Below, piece after piece: positions 46,467 to 55,075 of a stretch of 64,000 nt of DNA. Below the pieces are notes generated by a model, which saw only the letters and a list, made by a program, of their open reading frames with translations, was not told the origin of the DNA and did no database searches. Each line of letters opens with the position of its first letter. Within the stretch, counting starts at the first letter, position 1. The position numbers were made by a program, and so were the translations under genes. Source of the DNA: Rhizobium aethiopicum (GTDB taxonomy: Bacteria > Pseudomonadota > Alphaproteobacteria > Rhizobiales > Rhizobiaceae). Location: the NCBI RefSeq assembly GCF_900094625.1, contig NZ_FMAJ01000005.1, forward strand, positions 248,001 through 312,000, given 5' to 3'.

Positions 46467-47366
46467 TCAATCCAACATGACCATCTGGGCCGCAACCTGC
46501 TCTTCGAAGAACTTCGAGAATGAAGCAATGCGTGGTGGAAGCGCTTGGTACGGCGGGTAAAACAGCGTCAGCCACAGGTCAGGCGGCGCCCATCCCTTGA
46601 AGACGTGAACGAGACGACCGCTCCTGATGTGATCGGCGATGTTGAATCCTGGAAGCAGCGCGACACCTGCACCGTCGGCGGCCATGTCCGCCAGTACCTC
46701 GCCACTGTTGGCGCTGAAGGCACGACCCGCCGAGATCGTGATACTTGAGCCGCCGTCGGACAATAGCCAGTTTTCTCGCCGGCTCTCGCCGCTATAGGCG
46801 AGGCAGTCGTCTGGCTTTAGTTCGTTGGGATGTTGCATATCGGCGAAACGGCTCCCCGGGGCCGCGACCAGGATGCGTGGCACTACTCTGATCTTTCTCC
46901 AGATCGTGTACTTGTCGGATGGCTGGGATGAGATGCGGATCGCCAGATCATAGTCGTCATCGACGATGTTCACCAAACCGTCGGACAAGGAGATCTCGAA
47001 GCTCATCTTCGGATAGCGTTCCTTGAAACCTGACAGGATCGGCGGCAGCACCGTCTTGCCGAACCAGGTGGGCGCGCTGATCCGGAGCCGCCCTTCGTCG
47101 GCCTTGTGTGCATTCATCACATCCCGGCGCGCTTCTTCCAGCGTCTTAACCGCTGGCTGGATCTGGGCAGCGAAGATTGCGCCGTCGGTCGTCAGCGAGA
47201 CCTGCCTCGTCGTGCGCACGAAAAGCTGCACGCCAAGTTCCGCCTCGAGCGCTGCGATCGCGCGTGTGACGGCCGCAGGCGTCATGTCCAGCTCACGCGC
47301 GACCTGGGCGAAATTTCGTTTCTCGGCTGCGAGCAGGAAGGTTCTGAGGGCTTTATAATCGTTCAT
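46467..47366 (-). CDS. LysR-family transcriptional regulator
   Basis: 299 residues: N-terminal LysR helix-turn-helix (FLLAAEKRNFAQVARELDMTPAAVTRAIAALEAELGVQLFVRTTRQVSLT) and a substrate-binding domain of the YafC/DsdC-like branch (APTWFGKTVLPPILSGFKERYPKMSFEISLSDGLVNIVDDDYDLAIRI). Divergent from the ring-cleaving dioxygenase gene. The intergenic region contains one of three identical-architecture GCAATT repeats, so this protein is the obvious candidate regulator of the dioxygenase, YcaC-like and DoxX-MFS transcripts. Confidence 0.92.
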   Translation of the reverse strand: MNDYKALRTFLLAAEKRNFAQVARELDMTPAAVTRAIAALEAELGVQLFVRTTRQVSLTTDGAIFAAQIQPAVKTLEEARRDVMNAHKADEGRLRISAPTWFGKTVLPPILSGFKERYPKMSFEISLSDGLVNIVDDDYDLAIRISSQPSDKYTIWRKIRVVPRILVAAPGSRFADMQHPNELKPDDCLAYSGESRRENWLLSDGGSSITISAGRAFSANSGEVLADMAADGAGVALLPGFNIADHIRSGRLVHVFKGWAPPDLWLTLFYPPYQALPPRIASFSKFFEEQVAAQMVMLD

Positions 47367-47384
47367 GTTATTGTTTCAAGATTT

Positions 47385-47413
47385 GCAATTCAATCGAGAG
47401 GAATATTGCAATA
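47385..47413. promoter_or_regulatory. GCAATT-N17-GCAATW element, copy A
   Basis: GCAATT at 47385-47390 and GCAATA at 47408-47413, exactly 17 bases apart, in the divergent LysR/dioxygenase region. Further identical positions are CAAT after the first repeat and ATT before the second. Same architecture as copies B (48517) and C (51814). Confidence 0.75.
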
Positions 47414-47479
47414 CCCGATGGCGATCAACGTGCGTAGTTTTGAGATCAACAATTTCAACGCCCACTGAAAGGCATCTCC

Positions 47480-48412
47480 ATGATCAAGGACATCAAGGGA
47501 CTGCACCACGTGACTTCGATGGCATCGGACGCGCGGCAGAACAATCGCTTCTTCACCGATACTCTCGGCCTGCGCCGTGTCAAGCAAACGGTCAACTTCG
47601 ACGACCCCCGCGTCTATCACCTCTACTACGGTGACGAGACAGGCTCCGCCGGGACTGTGATGACCTATTTCCCGTTCCCGAACATGGTGCTCGGCCGCTC
47701 CGGCGTCGGCGAGGTCGGCGAGACCCAGTTCTCGGTGCCGAAAGGCTCGCTGAAGTTCTGGCGGGATCGATTCACCGCTCAAGGTGTGGACGGCCTGGAA
47801 GTGGACACCGTCTTCGGTGCGAACCGACTTCGCTTCATGGGACCGGACGGCGACGGGTTTGCGCTGATCGAATCCCCCGACGACGCGCGGGCTCCGTGGG
47901 TTGTTGATGGAATCCCAGACGATGGGGCCATCCGCGGTTTCGCGGGTGCAAGGTTCAGCCTTCATGACACCGCTGCGACCGAAGAGCTGCTCGGCTTCAT
48001 GGGCTATCAGCGCGCCGAGAAGGAAGGCGATGTGACCCGCTTCGTTATCCCCGATGGCAACGGGGCGGATACGATTGATCTCGCAGCATTGCCGAAGACG
48101 CCTTTTGCGCGTCCGGGCGCAGGTTCGGTTCACCACATCGCCTTCGCCGTCGACAACCGTGCGAAGCAGCTCGAGGTGCGCAAGTCCCTAATGGACACGG
48201 GCTATCAGGTCACGCCCGTCATAGACCGCGATTACTTCTGGGCCATCTACTTCCGTACACCTGGCGGAGTTCTGTTCGAGGTCGCCACGAACGAGCCGGG
48301 GTTCGATCTGGATGAGGACACGGCGCATCTCGGGGAGGCTCTCAAACTCCCGAGCAGATACGAGGACTACCGCGACGAGATCCAGGCCAATCTTGTGCCG
48401 CTGACGGCCTGA
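47480..48412 (+). CDS. VOC-fold ring-cleaving dioxygenase
   Basis: 310 residues with two vicinal-oxygen-chelate repeats. Iron/metal ligands appear as His in GLHHVTSMASD, His in SVHHIAFAVDN and Glu in LFEVATNEPG. Related proteins (MhqO/PcpA/LinE type) open hydroquinone- or catechol-like rings, and several respond to quinone stress. Divergent from a LysR regulator; followed by a hairpin terminator, so it is its own transcript. Natural substrate unknown. Confidence 0.9.
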   Translation: MIKDIKGLHHVTSMASDARQNNRFFTDTLGLRRVKQTVNFDDPRVYHLYYGDETGSAGTVMTYFPFPNMVLGRSGVGEVGETQFSVPKGSLKFWRDRFTAQGVDGLEVDTVFGANRLRFMGPDGDGFALIESPDDARAPWVVDGIPDDGAIRGFAGARFSLHDTAATEELLGFMGYQRAEKEGDVTRFVIPDGNGADTIDLAALPKTPFARPGAGSVHHIAFAVDNRAKQLEVRKSLMDTGYQVTPVIDRDYFWAIYFRTPGGVLFEVATNEPGFDLDEDTAHLGEALKLPSRYEDYRDEIQANLVPLTA

Positions 48413-48442
48413 GCAGCAAACTCCCGACACAGCCGCGATAAG

Positions 48443-48472
48443 AGCGCCGCGTTCCGAAAGGGCCGCGGCGCT
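48443..48472 (+). terminator. Terminator of the dioxygenase gene
   Basis: AGCGCCGCG (48443-48451) and CGCGGCGCT (48464-48472) form a 9-bp stem with a 12-base loop, then TTCCATTT. Located 31 bases past the stop codon. Confidence 0.7.
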
Positions 48473-48516
48473 TTCCATTTCACCGCGCTAGCAGTCAATC
48501 TATTGTTACAAATATC

Positions 48517-48545
48517 GCAATTCAATAGAAATTCTTATTGCAATT
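48517..48545. promoter_or_regulatory. GCAATT-N17-GCAATW element, copy B
   Basis: GCAATT at 48517-48522 and GCAATT at 48540-48545, 17 bases apart, with AATAGAAA after the first repeat as in copy C. It lies about 190 bases upstream of the YcaC-like gene in a 320-base gene-free interval. Confidence 0.75.
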
Positions 48546-48732
48546 CCGTACGCGTTAGCCGCGCGATACGTTTATTTTCAGCAGCCAAGACAACGAGTGA
48601 GCCGGCTCCGAGACGGACCCAGCAACACTTAAAGGATTGCAGAACGGGCGTCGCGCGGGCGTCCGATCAATCGCTGCTGCCCATGTCTAACACCGCAACA
48701 GGCGGTCCAAACAAACCGAAGAGGAATTGACC

Positions 48733-49422
48733 ATGTCCAAGCTCGAAGTCCTGACCCCGGCAAACAGCCAGCTCATCTTCATCGACCAGCAGCCGCAGAT
48801 GGCGTTCGGGGTCCAGTCGATCGATCGTCAGACGCTGAAGAACAATGTCGTCGGCCTCGCCAAGGCCGCCAAGATCTTCAACATCCCGACCACGATCACC
48901 ACAGTTGAGACGCAATCCTTCTCGGGTAACACGTATCCGGAGCTGCTTGCCGTTTTCCCGGAGAACGACCTTCTCGAACGCACCTCGATGAACTCCTGGG
49001 ACGACCAGAACGTCCGCGACGCGCTGGCGAAGAACGCCGCCGAGGGCCGGAAGAAGATCGTCGTCTCCGGTCTGTGGACCGAAGTCTGCAACACGACGTT
49101 CGCGCTCTCGGCTCTCCATGACGTTCCCGAATACGAGATTTACATGGTTGCCGATGCTTCCGGCGGCACTTCCTCCGACGCACACAAATACGCGATGGAT
49201 CGCATGGTGCAGGCAGGCGTGATTCCGGTCACCTGGCAGCAGGTCCTGCTCGAGTGGCAGCGCGACTGGGCTCGCAAGGAGACCTACGATGCGGTCACGA
49301 CCCTCGTAAAGGAACATTCGGGCGCTTACGGCATGGGCATCGACTATGCCTACACGATGGTTCACGGCGCAGAGGAGCGTGTCAAGCACGGTAAGCGCAT
49401 CGGCCCGAACCCCGCGAAGTAA
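48733..49422 (+). CDS. Isochorismatase-fold hydrolase, YcaC-like
   Basis: 229 residues of the cysteine-hydrolase/isochorismatase superfamily. The triad is suggested by Asp in IFIDQQPQMAFG, a lysine in the RKKIVVSG strand region and Cys in SGLWTEVCNTTFALSAL. YcaC-like members have unknown substrates; some related proteins hydrolyse amides. ATG 48733 follows GAGGAATTGACC. First gene of a probable operon with XapX and an amidohydrolase, a neighbourhood I recall as common for YcaC homologues. Confidence 0.88.
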   Translation: MSKLEVLTPANSQLIFIDQQPQMAFGVQSIDRQTLKNNVVGLAKAAKIFNIPTTITTVETQSFSGNTYPELLAVFPENDLLERTSMNSWDDQNVRDALAKNAAEGRKKIVVSGLWTEVCNTTFALSALHDVPEYEIYMVADASGGTSSDAHKYAMDRMVQAGVIPVTWQQVLLEWQRDWARKETYDAVTTLVKEHSGAYGMGIDYAYTMVHGAEERVKHGKRIGPNPAK

Positions 49423-49423
49423 C

Positions 49424-49460
49424 GGCCTGATCAGGCCGCTCCGATAACCCCTCGGAGCGG
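49424..49460 (+). terminator. Intercistronic hairpins between YcaC-like and XapX genes
   Basis: GGCCTGATCAGGCC (49424-49437) is a perfect palindrome right after the stop codon; next, CCGCTCCGA (49436-49444) pairs with TCGGAGCGG (49452-49460). No T-tract, so partial attenuation or RNA protection is more likely than full termination. Confidence 0.5.
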
Positions 49461-49485
49461 TCCTTCCGCAATTGGAGAACATCCC

Positions 49486-49773
49486 ATGAAACTCTATCTC
49501 CTATCGCTTGGCGCTGGCCTGCTCGTCGGTATCGTCTACGGCCTGCTCAACGTCCGATCACCAGCGCCGCCTGTCATTGCTCTGATCGGCCTTCTCGGAA
49601 TCCTTGTCGGCGAACAGATCATTCCGTTCGCAAAGACGCTTTGGAAAAGCGAGCCGGCGGCCATCTCATGGCTTCATCAGATCAAGCCGCACATGTTCGG
49701 TCACCTGCCGAAGGGTGGCGATGACATCAACATTGCTCGTCAGGCAGATGCGACTGTAGAGGAGAGGGGCTGA
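49486..49773 (+). CDS. XapX-domain (DUF1427) small membrane protein
   Basis: 95 residues with two hydrophobic helices: LYLLSLGAGLLVGIVYGLLNVRSPAPP (the XapX signature, with the R-S-PAPP turn) and VIALIGLLGILVGEQIIPF. The C-terminal half is soluble. XapX was named after a xanthosine-linked gene but its function is unsettled. Its TGA overlaps the ATG of the amidohydrolase by one base (49773), so the two are translationally coupled. Confidence 0.88.
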   Translation: MKLYLLSLGAGLLVGIVYGLLNVRSPAPPVIALIGLLGILVGEQIIPFAKTLWKSEPAAISWLHQIKPHMFGHLPKGGDDINIARQADATVEERG

Positions 49774-51755
49774 TGACGACGCGTCGATCCTTTCTCGGAG
49801 GTGCATCGAGCCTGGCGTTTTCGAACCTCTTCTCACCAGCGAAAGCTGCCGATCCCAACCAGACCGGAGTAGACATCATGCATCCCGACCTGATCCTCCA
49901 CAATGGCCGCGTGACGACCCTTGACCGGACCAATCCGAATGCGACTGCGATCGCAATAAAGGACGGGTTGTTTCTGGAGGTCGGATCCAACAGCGAGATC
50001 ATGGCGCTGGCTGGTCCCAGCACTGAGATCATCGACCTCAAGGGCAAGCGCGTTCTTCCCGGCCTGATAGACAACCATACCCACGTCGTTCGCGGTGGTC
50101 TCAACTACAACATGGAACTGCGCTGGGACGGCGTGCGCTCGCTCGCCGACGCGATGGACATGCTGAAGCGCCAGGTGGCGATCACGCCCGCGCCGCAGTG
50201 GGTTCGCGTCGTCGGCGGGTTCACGGAACATCAGTTCGCCGAAAAGCGGCTGCCCACTCTCGATGAGATCAACGCTGTCGCGCCTGACACACCCGTGTTC
50301 CTTCTGCACCTCTATGATCGTGCGCTGCTCAACGGTGCGGCTCTCCGCGCTGTCGGCTACACCCGTGACACCGCGAACCCGCCCGGAGGCGAGATCACCC
50401 GCGATGCCAACGGCAATCCTACCGGTATGCTGCTGGCGAAGCCGAATGCAGGCATTCTCTATTCGACGCTTGCCAAGGGGCCCAAGCTTCCGCTGGACTA
50501 CCAGGTCAATTCGACCCGCCACTTCATGCGCGAGTTGAACCGCCTTGGCGTGACAGGTGTGATCGACGCGGGTGGTGGTTTCCAGAACTATCCTGACGAC
50601 TATGAGGTCATCCAGAAGCTGTCCGACGAGAACCAGATGACGGTTCGGCTGGCCTACAATCTCTTCACCCAGAAGCCGAAGGAAGAGAAGCAGGACTTCC
50701 TGAAATGGACCCAGTCGGTCAAATACAAGCAGGGTAACGACTACTTCCGGCACAATGGTGCGGGCGAGATGCTTGTGTTCTCGGCCGCCGACTTCGAGGA
50801 TTTCCGCCAGCCCCGTCCGGAGATGGCTCCGGAAATGGAAGGTGAGTTGGAAGATGTCGTCCGCATCCTGGCGGAAAACCGTTGGCCGTGGCGTCTGCAC
50901 GCCACCTATGACGAGACGATCTCCCGTGCCCTCGACGTGTTCGAGAAGGTTGACAAGGACATTCCACTCGAAGGTTTGAACTGGTTCTTCGACCATGCCG
51001 AGACTATCTCGGATCGCTCGATCGACCGTATCGCCGCCCTCGGCGGTGGCATCGCCACACAGCACCGTATGGCATATCAGGGCGAATACTTCGTTGAGCG
51101 CTACGGGCACGGCGTGGCGGAAGCGACACCGCCGATCAGGAAGATGCTCGACAAGGGCGTGAACGTCTCGGCCGGCACCGATGCCACCCGCGTCGCCTCA
51201 TATAATCCGTGGGTCTCGATTTCGTGGATGGTAACTGGCAAGACCGTCGGCGGCATGCAGCTCTATCCGCGCACCAATTGCCTCGACCGCGAGACGGCGC
51301 TCAGGATGTGGACCGAGAAAGTGACCTGGTTCTCCAACGAGGAAGGCAAGAAAGGCCGCATCGAGCAGGGTCAGTTCGCTGATCTCGTGGTGCCGGACAA
51401 GGATTTCTTCTCCTGCGCCGAGGACGAGATCTCCTTCGTTGTTTCGGAACTGACAATGGTCGGCGGCAAGATCGTCTACGGCGCGGGCGACTTCAAAGCG
51501 CTCGATGAGAACGACATCCCGCCCGCGATGCCCGACTGGTCGCCTGTCCGCAAGTTCGGCGGTTACGCGGCATGGGGTGAAACGGAAGGGGCAGGCGCTC
51601 GTTCGCTGCGCCGCACCGCGATCTCTACCTGCGGATGTGCGAGCAATTGCGGCGTGCACGGCCATGACCATGCCGGAGCCTGGACATCCAAGCTCCCGAT
51701 TGCCGACCTCAAGGGATTCTTCGGCGCTCTCGGCTGCTCCTGCTGGGCGGTCTGA
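49773..51755 (+). CDS. YtcJ-type amidohydrolase with Tat signal and Cys/His-rich tail
   Basis: 660 residues. N-terminus MTTRRSFLGGASSLAFSNLF is a twin-arginine signal, so export folded to the periplasm is expected. The metal-dependent hydrolase core shows GKRVLPGLIDNHTHVVRGG, FFDHAETISDRSIDRIAALGGGIATQHRMAYQ and SAGTDATRVASYNPWVSISWMV. After the normal end of the family (near GYAAWGE) there is an extra tail with a TCGCASNCGVHGHDHA cluster and a final CSCWAV, which could bind metal. Substrate unknown. Coupled to XapX by a one-base overlap. Confidence 0.9.
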   Translation: MTTRRSFLGGASSLAFSNLFSPAKAADPNQTGVDIMHPDLILHNGRVTTLDRTNPNATAIAIKDGLFLEVGSNSEIMALAGPSTEIIDLKGKRVLPGLIDNHTHVVRGGLNYNMELRWDGVRSLADAMDMLKRQVAITPAPQWVRVVGGFTEHQFAEKRLPTLDEINAVAPDTPVFLLHLYDRALLNGAALRAVGYTRDTANPPGGEITRDANGNPTGMLLAKPNAGILYSTLAKGPKLPLDYQVNSTRHFMRELNRLGVTGVIDAGGGFQNYPDDYEVIQKLSDENQMTVRLAYNLFTQKPKEEKQDFLKWTQSVKYKQGNDYFRHNGAGEMLVFSAADFEDFRQPRPEMAPEMEGELEDVVRILAENRWPWRLHATYDETISRALDVFEKVDKDIPLEGLNWFFDHAETISDRSIDRIAALGGGIATQHRMAYQGEYFVERYGHGVAEATPPIRKMLDKGVNVSAGTDATRVASYNPWVSISWMVTGKTVGGMQLYPRTNCLDRETALRMWTEKVTWFSNEEGKKGRIEQGQFADLVVPDKDFFSCAEDEISFVVSELTMVGGKIVYGAGDFKALDENDIPPAMPDWSPVRKFGGYAAWGETEGAGARSLRRTAISTCGCASNCGVHGHDHAGAWTSKLPIADLKGFFGALGCSCWAV

Positions 51756-51813
51756 CGAAGACTTAGCTCGGGTGCCGACCGGCACCCGGGCGTCACTTCA
51801 TAATTGCCGATTT

Positions 51814-51842
51814 TGCAATTAAATAGAAACTATTGCTGCAAT
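51814..51842. promoter_or_regulatory. GCAATT-N17-GCAATW element, copy C
   Basis: GCAATT at 51814-51819 and GCAATT at 51837-51842, 17 bases apart, about 75 bases upstream of the DoxX gene. Third copy of the element seen at 47385 and 48517. Confidence 0.75.
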
Positions 51843-51916
51843 TGTTGGCAATGCGGTAAGCAGCCAATATCGCTCCATCGAACGCAGCCGCTCGCGGCGA
51901 ACATACAGGAGCAGAT

Positions 51917-52360
51917 ATGACCTACCAATCTCATCTATCCAACCCAATCCGGAGCGGCGTGGCACGCGTCGTCAGATCGCCTGTCGTGCGGACGGCGTCG
52001 CTGATGGGTCTTTGCGCGGCCTACATTCAAGGCCCACTCACCAAGATCTTCGACTTCAGCGGTGCCCTGAGCGAGATAGAACACTTCGGTCTTCACCCAG
52101 CCTCCTTCTTCGCAGTCGCCGTCATCGTATTCGAGCTGACGGCCTCCGCCATGGTTATCTCGGGCTTCCTGCGCTGGGCGGGCGCGCTGGCGCTGGCTGG
52201 CTTCACGCTTCTAGCGACCCTCATCGCCCTCCGCTTCTGGGAAATGGCGCCTGGGATGGACCGCATGATGGCCACCAATGCCTTCTTTGAGCACCTCGGC
52301 CTGTCGGGCGCATTCGTGTTCGTTGCAGCATTTGACCTCACAAAGGGAGCAGGCAAATGA
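51917..52360 (+). CDS. DoxX-family membrane protein
   Basis: 147 residues with four hydrophobic segments and the DoxX pattern (FDFSGALSEIEHFGLHPASFFAVAVIVFELTASAMVISGFLRWAGALALAGFTLLATLIALRFWEM). DoxX proteins are inner-membrane components tied to quinone or thiol redox and oxidative stress. ATG 51917 follows CAGGAGCAGAT. Its end overlaps the MFS gene by four bases (ATGA). Confidence 0.9.
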   Translation: MTYQSHLSNPIRSGVARVVRSPVVRTASLMGLCAAYIQGPLTKIFDFSGALSEIEHFGLHPASFFAVAVIVFELTASAMVISGFLRWAGALALAGFTLLATLIALRFWEMAPGMDRMMATNAFFEHLGLSGAFVFVAAFDLTKGAGK

Positions 52361-53955
52361 GCGCCGCAAAGTCATCCGCGGGAGCCTTCGCGCCGCTTGC
52401 ACAGCCCGTGTTCGCTGTCCTCTGGATCGCCACCGTTATCGGCAACACCGGAAGCTTCATGCGCGATGTCGCAAGCTCCTGGTTGATGACGGATCTGTCC
52501 GCATCGCCGGCCGCGGTCGCCATGGTCCAGGCTGCCGGAACCCTGCCGATCTTCCTGCTTGCCATCCCCGCAGGCGTTCTCACCGACATCCTCGACCGCC
52601 GCAAGTTCCTGATTGCCGTCCAGGTGCTACTCGCCTCTGTCAGCATCGCGCTGATGGTTCTCTCGCAGACAGGCATGCTTTCGGTCAGCGCGCTGATCGG
52701 CCTGACCTTTTTCGGCGGCATTGGCGCCGCATTGATGGGACCGACATGGCAGGCAATTGTGCCGGAACTGGTGAAGCGCGAGGACGTGAAGAGCGCGGTG
52801 GCGCTCAACTCGCTCGGCATCAACATCGCCCGCTCCATCGGGCCTGCTGCGGGTGGCCTCCTTCTCGCAGCCTTTGGAGCCGGGATCACCTATGGCGCGG
52901 ACGTGGCCAGCTATATCGTCGTGATCGCAGCTCTTGTCTGGTGGCCGCGGACAAAGAACTCCAACGATGCGCTTCAGGAGAAATTCTTCGGTGCGTTCCG
53001 GGCCGGACTTCGCTACACCCGCTCGAGCGAGCCACTGCACGTCGTGCTTCTGCGGGCCGCGATCTTCTTTGCCTTCGCCAGCGCGGTCTGGGCTCTTCTT
53101 CCGCTCGTTGCCCGACAACTCCTCGGTGGTGATGCCAGCTTCTATGGCATCCTGCTTGGTGCGGTAGGTGCCGGTGCGATCGGGGGAGCCTTGGTGATGC
53201 CGAAGCTGCGTGAACGCTTGAGCTCCGACGGACTGCTTCTCGGCGCCGCGCTTGTCACAGCAGCCGTCATGGGAGTCCTGTCACTTGCGCCGCCGAAGAT
53301 CATCGCCATCGTGGTCCTTCTTTTCCTCGGGGGAGCATGGATCACCGCCCTGACTACACTCAACGGGGCAGCGCAGGCCGTTCTTCCGAACTGGGTGCGT
53401 GGTCGTGGTCTTGCCGTCTATCTGACCGTCTTCAACGGTGCGATGACTGCCGGAAGTCTCGGCTGGGGTGCAGTCGGCGAAGCTGTCGGCCTCCAGTCCA
53501 CCTTGCTCATTGGAGCGGCCGGCCTGCTCATCGCCGGGTTCATCATGCACCGCGTGAAGCTTCCCGCAGGCGATGCCGACCTTGTGCCGTCCAACCACTG
53601 GCCTGAGCCGCTCGTTGCCGAGCCAGTTGCTCATGATCGTGGCCCAGTTCTCATCCTGATCGAATACAAGGTCGAGAAGCAGCACCGCACAGCCTTCCTG
53701 CACGCTCTCGACCATCTTTCCATGGAACGTCGCCGCGACGGTGCCTACGGATGGGGTGTCACTGAGGACTCGGCGGACCCTGAGAAGATCGTCGAGTGGT
53801 TCATGGTGGAATCCTGGGCTGAACATCTTCGCCAGCACAAGCGGGTCTCGAACGCCGACGCCGATCTGCAGGGGAAGGTTCTGGCTTACCATGTCGGTCC
53901 TGAGAAGCCCGTCGTCCGGCACTTCCTGACAATCAACCGACCGGCAGCCGCGTGA
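52357..53955 (+). CDS. MFS transporter fused to a C-terminal dimeric alpha-beta-barrel domain
   Basis: 532 residues. Residues about 1-410 form a 12-helix MFS_3 (EntS-like) exporter, with the loop motif GVLTDILDRRKFLIAVQ and GINIARSIGPAAGGLLL. The last 100 or so residues (VLILIEYKVEKQHRTAFLHALDHLSMERRRDGAYGWGV, then DPEKIVEWFMVESWAEHLRQHKRVS) resemble antibiotic-biosynthesis-monooxygenase/NIPSNAP-type ferredoxin-like domains. The cytoplasmic domain may modify or sense the exported compound. Starts inside the DoxX gene (ATGA). Confidence 0.9.
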   Translation: MSAAKSSAGAFAPLAQPVFAVLWIATVIGNTGSFMRDVASSWLMTDLSASPAAVAMVQAAGTLPIFLLAIPAGVLTDILDRRKFLIAVQVLLASVSIALMVLSQTGMLSVSALIGLTFFGGIGAALMGPTWQAIVPELVKREDVKSAVALNSLGINIARSIGPAAGGLLLAAFGAGITYGADVASYIVVIAALVWWPRTKNSNDALQEKFFGAFRAGLRYTRSSEPLHVVLLRAAIFFAFASAVWALLPLVARQLLGGDASFYGILLGAVGAGAIGGALVMPKLRERLSSDGLLLGAALVTAAVMGVLSLAPPKIIAIVVLLFLGGAWITALTTLNGAAQAVLPNWVRGRGLAVYLTVFNGAMTAGSLGWGAVGEAVGLQSTLLIGAAGLLIAGFIMHRVKLPAGDADLVPSNHWPEPLVAEPVAHDRGPVLILIEYKVEKQHRTAFLHALDHLSMERRRDGAYGWGVTEDSADPEKIVEWFMVESWAEHLRQHKRVSNADADLQGKVLAYHVGPEKPVVRHFLTINRPAAA

Positions 53956-54051
53956 CACGGGAAATAGGGGTGGCAGCTACGGCTGCCGCCTCCAGATCCT
54001 CTGGCGCTAGGTAAGTCCTGCGGTAATTTGCCGATGCGAACGCCGCCAATC

Positions 54052-54690
54052 CTACCGCAGCAGGCCTTCGCTCCCGAACTCGTCCCAACCGCTCAGCCCG
54101 GTCGCGGGGTCGTCATTGTTCTCATCAGCTTGTTTGGCTTTTTCTTGTTTTTTCAGTGAACGCGACAGCTTCGCCTGATAGGCGGCGCGTCTCCTGTTTT
54201 CGGCTTTCACCACCGCGTCTTGCTCGCGCCATTCGTCCACGGCCCCGCGATCGAGCAGATCCTCTACGACCCGTGGATCAAATACATGGAAGGTGATCCG
54301 TCGCGCTCGGCCTTGAAGCCGGACGGTCCTCGTTCCAGCACTCGGAAGACGTCCATCCTCCAGCCAACGCTTCCTTTCAGAAGCCGTAATCCCCAGGATG
54401 TCCTCTATCTCACGAGGGATGATCGGAAGGTCCGAGATACCCCGCAGCGCTTCGGAGACAATCGACGAGGTCGCGCGAAACGCTGTCTTCGACGTCTCCG
54501 GCATGACGAGGGCAAGCTCGCCCGACTGCATATCCAGCGACTTTCTGACCGCCGGGGGCAGGCGGGACCGGATCTCCTGCAGAATTCCCTTCACCCTGAC
54601 AGCCGATCCGAGCGTCGCCTGCACGGGGAGTGACCACTCCCTGATCAGCTCGGGATCATCGCTCTTCGTTGTCTTCTTCATCTTGGGCAT
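54052..54690 (-). CDS. Hypothetical protein with a possible DNA-binding segment
   Basis: 212 residues from ATG 54690 (54681 or 54726 are alternatives; none has a clear ribosome site). Family not recognised. The middle (IPREIEDILGITASERKRWLEDGRLPSAGTRTVRLQ) looks like a helix-turn-helix followed by a wing, and the C-terminal third is Lys/Glu-rich and probably helical. It lies next to an IS3 remnant at the edge of the redox island, so it may be accessory. Confidence 0.6.
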   Translation of the reverse strand: MPKMKKTTKSDDPELIREWSLPVQATLGSAVRVKGILQEIRSRLPPAVRKSLDMQSGELALVMPETSKTAFRATSSIVSEALRGISDLPIIPREIEDILGITASERKRWLEDGRLPSAGTRTVRLQGRARRITFHVFDPRVVEDLLDRGAVDEWREQDAVVKAENRRRAAYQAKLSRSLKKQEKAKQADENNDDPATGLSGWDEFGSEGLLR

Positions 54691-54769
54691 ACCGGAGCAG
54701 ATGGGATCGGAAGGGGCAAGCGTCAACGGCTGCCTGTACGACGCCCCGTCTTTTGCCCTTTGCCCATCC

Positions 54770-55026
54770 GAGGCGAGTTCTCGAATGAAACTCTCTTCTC
54801 GTCACTGACCCAAGCTCGATCAGCGCTCTCAAACTGGCGCGGCGATTACAACGATCATCGACCGCACTCTGGACTCGGCTGGGTGATACCTGCCGAGTTC
54901 GCTCAGACAATCAACCCGCGACGTGATGCGGTGCTTCGCAGCCGAAATGGCTCCGCACCGCAACCCGCCGCTACCGCCCCGAATACAGCAATCCAACACC
55001 GCTGGAGCGAACTCAAAACTGGATAG
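54770..55026 (+). pseudogene. IS3-family transposase OrfB remnant (C-terminal end)
   Basis: The encoded segment NETLFSSLTQARSALSNWRG then DYNDHRPHSGLGWVIPAEFA is the conserved end of IS3-family integrase-type transposases (the DDE-domain glutamate region and YN..RPH..L motif). Everything upstream of about 54770, including the DDE aspartates, is missing, and no OrfA or terminal repeats are visible. A deletion relic of an insertion sequence. Confidence 0.85.
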
Positions 55027-55075
55027 AAGCTGAGGCAAGGTCACGTCTATCCGGAAGCTTTCCTCCCTTGACTGG

